A stretch of DNA of 33,717 nucleotides from Verrucomicrobiota bacterium (GTDB taxonomy: Bacteria; Verrucomicrobiota; Verrucomicrobiia; Opitutales; Opitutaceae), in contig JAEXPQ010000196.1 in assembly GCA_023446735.1 (NCBI GenBank), positions 1-33,717 on the forward strand, given 5' to 3'. Positions 22,837-30,109 of the stretch are shown one piece after another. The stretch's first letter is position 1, and each line of letters starts with the position of its first letter. The notes below the pieces were generated by a model. The model did no database searches and was not told the DNA's origin. It saw only the letters and a list, made by a program, of their open reading frames with translations. The translations under genes and the position numbers were made by a program.

Positions 22837-22865
22837 AAAAGGCGCCCAGTCGACACCGGGCGCCT
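22837..22865 (-). terminator. terminator of the giant cellulase gene
   Basis: On the minus strand, AGGCGCCC (22865-22858) pairs with GGGCGCCT (22847-22840), followed by TTTTC. The stem starts about 28 bases after the cellulase stop. Confidence 0.75.
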
Positions 22866-22893
22866 CGAGGATGGAGCGGGCGGTGCCGCGGCG

Positions 22894-25800
22894 TCAGCGG
22901 CCGTAGACAGTGAAGTCGGTGGGCGCGGTGCTCGGACCGGTGACGTTGAAGCCGATCGTCACCGAGCCGCCGGGCGGGATCGCCGCCGTGTAATCGACGT
23001 CGGTCGCCTCGATCGCCGGCCCAGCCGCAGTGAAGGTGGCCCCCCACATGTTGGTGATCGTCGCGCCGGCCGGCATCGTGAAGTCGAGCACCCAGCCATC
23101 GATGGTCTGCGTGCCGTTGTTCGTCAGGGTGATACTGCCAGTGTAGCCGCCCTGCCAACCGTTCGAGATCGCGAACGCGACCGCCACCGTGGTGAGCGGC
23201 GCCCCGCGGGTGTCGACCGTGAGGGCCGCCGTATCGGTGAAAGCGCCGTCGGCGGTGGTGACGGTGATTGTGGCCGTGCCGTTGGCGACCGCCGTCACGG
23301 TGCCATTGGCGGCGACCGTGGCGACCGCAGTGTTGCTGGAGCGGTAGCTCACAGCGCGGTTCGTCGCGTTCGCGGGCAAGACGGATGCGGCCAACGCAAC
23401 CGTTCCGCCAACGGTGGTGATCGTGGCGCTCTCCGGGGCCAGGCTCACTCCGGTGACCCGCACGAGCGAGGTGTCGACGGTGACAGTGCAGGTCGCGGTG
23501 AAACCACCGTCCTGGGTGGTGGCCGTGATCGTGGCGGTGCCGTTGGCGACAGCGGTCACGGTGCCGTCGGTGGCGACGGTGACGACCGAGGGCTTGCTCG
23601 AACGGAACACCACCGTCCGGTTCGTGGCGTACGCGGGCAGAAGGCCCGCCACGAGCGCCCGAGTCTCGCCGAGGCTGCCGAGGACGACGCTGGAGGGAGC
23701 CAAGGTGACACCGGTGCACGGCACCGCCGGCGACTCGATCATCCGCACGCGAAGCCGGGCGAAGAGTCGCGGCACGCCGGACTTGTCGCCGAGCAGGACC
23801 GTTTGGCTGACGGCGGCGGGATCGTCGATGCGCAGGGCCTCGAACCACTGGGCCAGGTCGGTCGAGCGCTCGACGATGTACGAGAGCCCGGTGCCCGCCG
23901 AAGGAAACGCAAACGTAAGCTCGCCGGTGTCCGAGAAGCCCAGCGCGGGAATCCGGGCGGCGGGTACGCTCGCATGCGGATCCTCGCAGCCGAGGGCGTA
24001 CTTCAGGAGGTTGCCCACGCCGTCGCCGGCCGGCGTGGCGCCCGGATCACCGGAGCCAGCGGCGATCTCGGCGGGCGTGAAGACCCGGGACTGCCACTGC
24101 GAATAGGTCTCGCGACCGGACTGCGGGAAGAACCGGCCGAACTCGGCGTTGGCGAGCGCGATCTCCACCTGCGCCCAGAAGCGGTGATAGGCTTTACGAT
24201 ACGGCTGGTTGGCCAGGTAGCTGGCCTCGAGGCTCGGGTAATCAGGATCCTCGAGGTACTGCGAACGCAGTTCGAGGAACTTCACGCCCGGCTCGATCAC
24301 ATCGCCGTTGGGCATCTTGCCGGTCCAGCCGCTCGGCACGTGGACGGTCTGCTCGAAGAAGCGCCGGAAGTCGCCCCGCTGCTCCTCGACCGCGACGCCG
24401 CGGCCGGCGGGCTCGTAGTAACGGGTCCACATGCGGTCGAGGATCTCGCGGGCGAGGTCGCGGGAGGCGGTGTCGAGCGTGGCGTAGCGCTGGGTCGCGG
24501 CGGCGTAGTAGGTGAACGCCTTGGCGAGACAGGCCGCGATGCCGAGGTCCTGGCCGCTCGAGACGACCGAGACGTGCAGACCGGTGTTCGCCGCCGGGCT
24601 GGCCGGATTCCAGGTGACCGGCGCGCCGGTCCAGGCGATCTCGGCCGGGATGGCGAACGAGCCGTCGGCCCCGAGGGTCACGACGCTACGCGCCCACGGC
24701 ACCCACTTGTCGAGCAGCGCCTTGGCGCGGGGGTCGTTGCTGATGTAGTAGTACTCGGCGATGCGTTCCATCGACCACGCCTGCATGCCGAACCAGGTGT
24801 TGCTGCCCGGATCACGGTAGACCGGATTCTCCTGATACGCCATACCGTAGAACGTCGGCGTGCCCGTGGGGTACGGGTCGTAGCGGCCGTTGAGGCTGTT
24901 GGTCGCGCCGCCGGCGATGGCGCCTTCGGCCGACTGCAGCCACTGGTAAAACTCCAGCTGGCGATCCAGACTGCGGCCCCAGTCGCGGGCGCCGTTGGTC
25001 GAGGCGGGCCGGAGCTCGGCAGTGCCGCTGAGCGCGTAGGCGGCGACGGGATTCTGGTAGCCGAAGTGCACATGGCTGCAGCCGATGCGCCAGGCCCAGC
25101 CCTGCGTGACCAGCGGACCACCCCAAGCGTAGTACCAGCCGACGAGATAGTGCGCGCTCTCGTAGCCCGTGGCACCCGGCGCCGCCTTGTTCTGGACGCC
25201 CAGCGGCTTGAAGTACTTGTCGAACATCGCAAGGCGGGCGAAATCGCCCATGGCGGAGGCCTTGGCGAGCGGGAGGACAGTGCTCGGCTCGAGGCCCTGC
25301 TCCCGGGCGAACTGCACGCCCCAGTAGATCGCCTGGACGGCGCGGGCGTCGGCGTCGGGGGCGTTGGTGTAGCGCCATTGGGCGGCCGGGGCTCCGGTCT
25401 CGCTCACGAAGAGCCGGAGATAGCCGGTGCCGGCGTCGCTGCCCCACTTGAGCGACTCCCAACTGGCGTGCGGCACAGTCTCCCAGACGGACTCCTGCTC
25501 GCCGCGCTGGAAGGTGTTGATGTACGACGGGGTGCTGACGCCGTCGCCCTTGTTGCCGAAGCCGTAGAAGTTGTCGCAGTCGAACAGCCAGTGCATGCCG
25601 TAGATGTTCGAGCCGTACGTGGCGGTGAGGTCGGCGGAGACCGGGTCTCGGCCCACGGGCACGCCGGCCTCGAGCAGGGCCGGATAATTGTCGGGCAGCT
25701 CGTATTCGCCTGCGTAGGTCGCCGGGGCGTTCGGGTTGTAGCTCGCCGTCGTGGGCTGGAGATCGGCGGTGGGGATCGCCGTGGCCTCCAGCTTGGCCCA

Positions 25801-28800
25801 GGCGGCGTTCAAGGGCGCCCAGTCGCCGGAGAGGCGCCCGTGCATGACCTCGAGCCAGATCCAGTACGAGTAGGCCTCGCTGGTGGTCTCGTGCCCGTAG
25901 TCGGGCGCCTCGCAAATGAGGGTCTCGGCGCTGTGGTAGGGCACGCCGTCCGCGCTGAAGTATCCGTTGGCCGGATCGAGGAGCTTGTTGCGCAGGAGGG
26001 TGAAACGGTCCGTGAACGAAGGCAGGGTGAACGGCGTCACCGTGATCGCGCGGGTCGCCGCGAACGCCCCCTCGGTCGTCGTGGCGCGAATCGTCGCCGT
26101 ACCTTCGGCGCGCGCGGTGACGAGACCGGTGGCGGCGTCGACGCTGGCGATCAGCGGGTTGGTGGACGACCAGGTGCAGGCCCGATTGGTCGCGTCGACC
26201 GGAAGCACCGTGGCATGCAACGTGACCGTGCCGCCGACGGGGAGTTCGGAGACCGACGGAGCAATCTCGATACCAGCGACCGGGATCGTGACGACCGTGA
26301 CAGTCGCGGTGCCGGCGAAGCCGCCGTCCGCCGTGGTCGCGGTGAGCGTGGCGGTGCCGGCAGCGAGGCCGGTGGCGGAGCAGGTGGAGACCCCGTTCGC
26401 CATGCTCGTCGTGAAGCTGACGACGCCCGCGGGCGTCGCCGCCCACGCCACGGTCTTGTTGGACGCGTTGGCTGGGGCGATCGTGGCGGTGCAGGTCACG
26501 CCGGTGCCGACCGGAATGCGCGCGGAGGCGGGCGCAACGGTAACCCCCGTCACCGGGATGACGATGTCGGTCACCGTGACGGCGACCGTAGCGGAGAAGC
26601 CCCCATCGACCGTGGTGGCGGTGATCGTCGCCGAGCCGGCGCCGGCGGCGGTGACCAGGCCGGTGGCGGAGTCGACCGTCGCCACGGAGGTCCGGCTCGA
26701 GCTCCAGGTCACGGAAGGATTGGTCGCATCGGCCGGCAGCACGGTGGCCGTGGGCCGGGCCGTGACTCCACCATTCAGCGACAGCGTGGCCGGAGTGACC
26801 GAGAGGCCCGTGACCGGGATGCCGGCGGACGGCGCCGCACCGACCGCGAGCACGCCATCGACGTAGAGCGGGATGCGAGTGGTGCTGACGAGCGTGCCGG
26901 CGAGCCCCTGGGCCGACCAGTCGTTGGCGGAGCTCCATGCCGAGGCGGGCGCCTCGTAGGGCAGGCGGATGCGGATCTGCGCCTCCTCGGCGGACTCACC
27001 CTGGCCGCCCGGCCAGATCAGAGTGCCGGGCGTGAACGTGACCTCGGTGTAGTAGAGTCCGTTGGCCGCATCCCAGGGCTGCAAGGCGGTGTAGGTGACA
27101 TTGCTGCCGTTGGCGGAGACGACGTAGCTGGCGGCGGTGTAGCCGGCGGTCTTGCCCTCGGTGATGTCGATGAAGAGGCGAAACTTGTAGCTGTCCGGGG
27201 TGCGGGCCGGCCAGGCCGTGTGGTTGTGCATCCAGACCGAGTACTCGGTGTAGGTCGGACCGGAGCCGTTGATCTTCGCCTGGACGACGAACTCGTCGGT
27301 CGGTGTCTCGGGGAGCGGGAAACCGGCCAGGGGCGTGCCGCCGTACTCGGCGGCGAGGGCCGCCAGCGCGCCGGAGAAGAGGGCGTTGTAGTCGGTGGCG
27401 ACCTCGTTGGTGGTGAAGTTGCCGCGATCGTCGGCGTAGGCGTCGTTCGCGCCGGGGCCGCCGACCAGCGCGCCGTAGAGGATATGCCGGCTCCGGTCGG
27501 GGCTGCCGTTCAGGTTGTTGCCCCAAGCGCCATGCGCGGTGCGATGGTGGGGGTTGGCGGGCGGATTGACGCCGTAACCGCAGACGAAGCTGCGCGCGGA
27601 GGGGTTGTCGCCGAGGATGTAGCCGATCTGCCTGACTGCGAAATCGTGATACCGCACCGCCTTGGCGGCGGTGGTCGCGACCGACTGGTAATAGAGCGCG
27701 ACAAACGAGGTGTTGGCGGCGTAGCGCAAGGCACCCCAGGTGTCGAGGAACGCGAGACCGCCGGGAGTGTAGCCGATCCGTTCGCCGTTGTAGCCCGCGG
27801 TCCAGTAGTCGAGAAAACGCTCGGCATCGGCCTTGTACGCCGCCTTGCCGGTGAGGCGGGCCAGCAGCGCGTAGCAACCGTAGGATTTGTCGTCCCAGGC
27901 GATGGTCCACTTGTAGGACTTGTCGGTGGATTGGCCCTGGGTGCCGAGATTGGCGTAATAGGCCTCGGCCTTGGCGAGGTAGGCCGCGTCGCCCGTGGCG
28001 CGGTAGAGCCAGAGGGCGCCCCAGACCAACTCGTCGTTGTAGCCGCTCCAGGAATTGTAGTACGCGGCGGCGTTGGTGATGACGTCGGAGTACTTGCCGC
28101 GGTAGGTGTCGGCAAAGCTGTACAACTGGATCGCGTGCGCGCGGAGGGTCGCGCTGTACGAGGGATCGTCGGTGGCGAAGACGATGCTCGCCGCGGCCAT
28201 CGCGGCGGCGGTCTCGGCGGCGAGATCGGAGCCGGGGTGAGCGGCATCGATCTTGAAGGCCGGGCGGGCCATCGGCATGACCTCGGCGGAGCCCCACCAC
28301 GCGTGGTCGAGACCGCCGTCGCCAACCTGCCCCCACAGCTCGTTCGGCGCGGTGTGGCAGCGGATGAAGTAGTCGTTCACGAAACGCAGATTGCGTTTCA
28401 GCCGCTCCATCTGGCCGGAGGCGGTGTAGCCGCCGGCGAAGTCGACCGCACCCCAGGCCAGCGCCGTGGCCGAGTACGCCATCGGGAAGCCGAACTTCAC
28501 ATGGTCGCCGGCGTCATACCAGCCGCCGGTCAGGTCGTGGCCGACATCCGCGCCGTCCGTCAGCGCGGAGTCGCCGCGCCACTTCACGCGGTTGGTCGCC
28601 GCCAGCGGCCCGGACTCCTGGGCCTCGTAGAAGAACATGGATTTCTGCAGGGCCTCGGCGTAGTTGGGGCTCTGAGCCAGAAGGGGCGCGCCCGCGGCGG
28701 CGAGCAGCGCCGCAAGGGCCCGGCTGCCAGCAACGATCTTCCGGAGCCGCGCGCCGAGGCGCTTGGGCCAACTGGGAAGCGGCGATCGATCGGCGGGCGC

Positions 28801-28863
28801 GGGGACCAGCGGACCGGACCGTTGCGGGCCGGATCCGCCGCTGGGGCGAGGACAAGTATCCAT
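22894..28863 (-). CDS. giant secreted cellulase: GH9-CBM3-BIG2(x3)-GH48-spacer-BIG2(x2)-CBM2
   Basis: A 1989-residue, roughly 210-kDa secreted enzyme. Order: signal region ~35-64 (basic stretch, hydrophobic core, ending LLAQ); GH9 66-515; CBM3 522-675; BIG2 domains 682-766, 769-857 and 860-944; GH48 950-1580; a ~125-residue spacer module 1586-1710; BIG2 1713-1797 and 1802-1884; CBM2 1889-1989. GH9 has Asp117/Asp120 in GGWYDAGDHVKFG and the acid Glu487 in TNEVATDYN. With its CBM3 it resembles processive GH9-CBM3c endoglucanases. GH48 has EAPDYGHETTSEAYSYW, whose Glu996 matches the proton donor Glu55 of CelF, and HWLFDCDNFYGFG. CBM2 keeps binding tryptophans 1903, 1924 and 1940. No frameshift is seen. 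It should attack crystalline cellulose by both endo- and exo-cleavage. ATG at 28863 or 28875; the leader before the hydrophobic core is long. No dockerin or C-terminal sorting signal. Confidence 0.96.
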   Translation of the reverse strand: MDTCPRPSGGSGPQRSGPLVPAPADRSPLPSWPKRLGARLRKIVAGSRALAALLAAAGAPLLAQSPNYAEALQKSMFFYEAQESGPLAATNRVKWRGDSALTDGADVGHDLTGGWYDAGDHVKFGFPMAYSATALAWGAVDFAGGYTASGQMERLKRNLRFVNDYFIRCHTAPNELWGQVGDGGLDHAWWGSAEVMPMARPAFKIDAAHPGSDLAAETAAAMAAASIVFATDDPSYSATLRAHAIQLYSFADTYRGKYSDVITNAAAYYNSWSGYNDELVWGALWLYRATGDAAYLAKAEAYYANLGTQGQSTDKSYKWTIAWDDKSYGCYALLARLTGKAAYKADAERFLDYWTAGYNGERIGYTPGGLAFLDTWGALRYAANTSFVALYYQSVATTAAKAVRYHDFAVRQIGYILGDNPSARSFVCGYGVNPPANPHHRTAHGAWGNNLNGSPDRSRHILYGALVGGPGANDAYADDRGNFTTNEVATDYNALFSGALAALAAEYGGTPLAGFPLPETPTDEFVVQAKINGSGPTYTEYSVWMHNHTAWPARTPDSYKFRLFIDITEGKTAGYTAASYVVSANGSNVTYTALQPWDAANGLYYTEVTFTPGTLIWPGGQGESAEEAQIRIRLPYEAPASAWSSANDWSAQGLAGTLVSTTRIPLYVDGVLAVGAAPSAGIPVTGLSVTPATLSLNGGVTARPTATVLPADATNPSVTWSSSRTSVATVDSATGLVTAAGAGSATITATTVDGGFSATVAVTVTDIVIPVTGVTVAPASARIPVGTGVTCTATIAPANASNKTVAWAATPAGVVSFTTSMANGVSTCSATGLAAGTATLTATTADGGFAGTATVTVVTIPVAGIEIAPSVSELPVGGTVTLHATVLPVDATNRACTWSSTNPLIASVDAATGLVTARAEGTATIRATTTEGAFAATRAITVTPFTLPSFTDRFTLLRNKLLDPANGYFSADGVPYHSAETLICEAPDYGHETTSEAYSYWIWLEVMHGRLSGDWAPLNAAWAKLEATAIPTADLQPTTASYNPNAPATYAGEYELPDNYPALLEAGVPVGRDPVSADLTATYGSNIYGMHWLFDCDNFYGFGNKGDGVSTPSYINTFQRGEQESVWETVPHASWESLKWGSDAGTGYLRLFVSETGAPAAQWRYTNAPDADARAVQAIYWGVQFAREQGLEPSTVLPLAKASAMGDFARLAMFDKYFKPLGVQNKAAPGATGYESAHYLVGWYYAWGGPLVTQGWAWRIGCSHVHFGYQNPVAAYALSGTAELRPASTNGARDWGRSLDRQLEFYQWLQSAEGAIAGGATNSLNGRYDPYPTGTPTFYGMAYQENPVYRDPGSNTWFGMQAWSMERIAEYYYISNDPRAKALLDKWVPWARSVVTLGADGSFAIPAEIAWTGAPVTWNPASPAANTGLHVSVVSSGQDLGIAACLAKAFTYYAAATQRYATLDTASRDLAREILDRMWTRYYEPAGRGVAVEEQRGDFRRFFEQTVHVPSGWTGKMPNGDVIEPGVKFLELRSQYLEDPDYPSLEASYLANQPYRKAYHRFWAQVEIALANAEFGRFFPQSGRETYSQWQSRVFTPAEIAAGSGDPGATPAGDGVGNLLKYALGCEDPHASVPAARIPALGFSDTGELTFAFPSAGTGLSYIVERSTDLAQWFEALRIDDPAAVSQTVLLGDKSGVPRLFARLRVRMIESPAVPCTGVTLAPSSVVLGSLGETRALVAGLLPAYATNRTVVFRSSKPSVVTVATDGTVTAVANGTATITATTQDGGFTATCTVTVDTSLVRVTGVSLAPESATITTVGGTVALAASVLPANATNRAVSYRSSNTAVATVAANGTVTAVANGTATITVTTADGAFTDTAALTVDTRGAPLTTVAVAFAISNGWQGGYTGSITLTNNGTQTIDGWVLDFTMPAGATITNMWGATFTAAGPAIEATDVDYTAAIPPGGSVTIGFNVTGPSTAPTDFTVYGR
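23212..23727 (-). repeat. tandem pair of BIG2 Ig-like repeats (C-terminal array)
   Basis: Two consecutive ~85-residue Ig-like units share strings such as TVTAVANGTATIT, visible as near-identical DNA (for example GTGCCGTTGGCGAC in both copies). The pair spaces GH48 and its spacer module from the terminal CBM2 and is prone to recombination. Confidence 0.8.
26032..26820 (-). repeat. tandem trio of BIG2 Ig-like repeats (inter-catalytic array)
   Basis: Three Ig-like units begin IPVTGLSVTP, IPVTGVTVAP and IPVAGIEIAP and join the GH9-CBM3 half to GH48. They are more diverged from each other than the C-terminal pair. In CelA-type enzymes this position is filled by Pro/Thr linkers and extra CBM3 modules. 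Confidence 0.8.
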
Positions 28864-29253
28864 CGTGACGTGCATTGATCGTGGTTCTCGGAGAGTGTTT
28901 GTCCGCACCGGCCTGGCCAGAACGCCCGCGCCGGCCACTCGCCGATCCGGAGGCGCTCCTCACGCGATGCCGACCGAGGGATGGTTTGAGTACGAACGGG
29001 TTCTTGGGTCGCGCCGAAAGGCCGGGCAAACCGAAAAGCCCCCCGCCCCCGGACCGGCCGGGTCCCGGCGCCGCCGGAGGCGGCGCACCGCGCCTCCCCC
29101 CGCCACGGCACCGGCCTCCGTATTCGCCGGCTGATAACGGGTTAGGCAGCCGGGGCCGCCGCGCGGAGGCGAGCGCCGACCCAGGATGAAGCGGGCCTTG
29201 AAGTGTTCGTCAAAATCGCGACAAACCGTCCCGAAGCCTTCGAGGCGGACATG
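28864..29253. other. long non-coding stretch upstream of the giant cellulase
   Basis: With the terminator at 29254-29284 and the yebC flank, this is a 453-bp gene-free region and the probable promoter/leader of the cellulase. On the minus strand, TTGACG (29213-29208) and TTCATC (29190-29185) are 17 bp apart; if this is the promoter, the untranslated leader would be about 310 nt. A G+C-only hairpin (GCGCCGCC/GGCGGCGC, 29068-29086) lies inside it. No clear operator or riboswitch was recognised. Confidence 0.4.
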
Positions 29254-29284
29254 AAAAAGCCGCACGGTCTCGCGACCGTGCGGC
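29254..29284 (-). terminator. intrinsic terminator of yebC (and its operon)
   Basis: Perfect 11-bp stem GCCGCACGGTC/GACCGTGCGGC (29259-29269 with 29274-29284), with a four-base loop. On the minus strand it is followed by TTTTT. It begins 32 bases after the yebC stop and separates this transcript from the cellulase gene. Confidence 0.92.
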
Positions 29285-29316
29285 GGAAGTGGGCGGAGAC
29301 GAGGACCCGCGGGCGC

Positions 29317-30042
29317 TCAGCCGGCGACCTCGTGGTTGGTGAAGACGTTCTGCACGTCGTCCAGCTCCTCGAGGGCGGAGACCAGCGTGTCGACCTTCTC
29401 GGCATCCTCGGCGCTGAGCACCAGCGGGATCTTCGGGAGATAGACGATCTCGCTGGAGTCGGGCTTGATGCCGGCCTTCTCCAGCACGCCGGAGAGGGTG
29501 TAGTAGGTATTCACCGAGCAGATAACCTCGAAGCCTTCGTCGGAGGCGCGCACGTCGTCGGCCCCGGCGTCGAGGGCGATCTCCATGAGCTTGTCCTCCG
29601 TGATCTTGGCCTTGCTGATAAGGAACTGGCCGCAGTGGTTGAACTGGAACGACACCGCGCCGGTCTGGGCGAGGTTGCCCGCGTAGCGGGTGAAGACCGA
29701 GCGCACCTCGGAGGCGGCGCGGTTCTTGTTGTCGGTGGTGACCTCGACGATGACGCCGGCGCCGGCGGGCGCGTAGCCCTCGTACGTCATCTGCTCGATC
29801 GCCGCGCCGGCGAGCTCGCCGGTGCCCTTCTTGATCGCCCGCTCGACGTTGTCGTTGGGCATGTTGGCGTCGCGCGCCTTGAGGAGGATGGTGCGCAGGC
29901 GGGCGTTGGAGTCGGGATTGCCGCCGCCGGCGCGCGCCGCGATGGTGATTTCCTTGCCGAGGCTGCTGAAGATCTTGCCGCGCTTGGCATCGATCGCGCC
30001 TTTGAAGTGTTTGAGCTTAGCCCATTTGCTGTGGCCGGCCAT
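29317..30042 (-). CDS. yebC: YebC/PmpR family protein (TACO1-like)
   Basis: A 241-residue protein of normal length for the YebC/PmpR family. It opens with the signature MAGHSKWAKLKHFKGAIDAK and continues GKIFSSLGKEITIAAR, GGGNPDSNARLR and MPNDNVERAIKKG. Other conserved blocks are YEGYAPAGAGVIVE, TDNKNRAASEVR and SAEDAEKVDTLVSALEELDDVQNVFTN at the end. Members have been described as DNA-binding regulators and, for the YebC/TACO1 branch, as translation factors that relieve ribosome stalling; which applies here is unknown. It lies 67 bp after yidC on the same strand and before a strong terminator, so it may be the last gene of the rpmH-rnpA-yidD-yidC transcript. Confidence 0.95.
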   Translation of the reverse strand: MAGHSKWAKLKHFKGAIDAKRGKIFSSLGKEITIAARAGGGNPDSNARLRTILLKARDANMPNDNVERAIKKGTGELAGAAIEQMTYEGYAPAGAGVIVEVTTDNKNRAASEVRSVFTRYAGNLAQTGAVSFQFNHCGQFLISKAKITEDKLMEIALDAGADDVRASDEGFEVICSVNTYYTLSGVLEKAGIKPDSSEIVYLPKIPLVLSAEDAEKVDTLVSALEELDDVQNVFTNHEVAG

Positions 30043-30109
30043 GGTCGGAGGTGGTTGGGGTGTTCGAGGAGGTAAGAGTTGAGAGAAAAACGCGGGGGCG
30101 CGCCAAGGC

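Larger units (their letters stand above)
22594..22893. other. 300-bp intergenic region with an inverted repeat and a terminator
   Basis: It separates metX from the giant cellulase gene upstream of it on the same strand. Besides the 23-bp inverted repeat (22698-22751) and the cellulase terminator (22837-22865) I see no gene. TTGACG is present on the minus strand at 22629-22624, in position for a metX promoter, but no good -10 follows. Confidence 0.5.

Noticed and set aside
22738..28878. A 2046-residue open frame antisense to the giant cellulase
   Set aside because: It is the mirror of a gene with unmistakable GH9, GH48 and CBM motifs; its product is Gly/Arg/Val-rich with no domain, and its start lies inside the 23-bp inverted repeat.
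28948..28962. GGAGGCGCTCC upstream of the cellulase as a CebR/LacI-type operator
   Set aside because: The flanks are not symmetric and the match to the known TGGGAGCGCTCCCA operator is poor.
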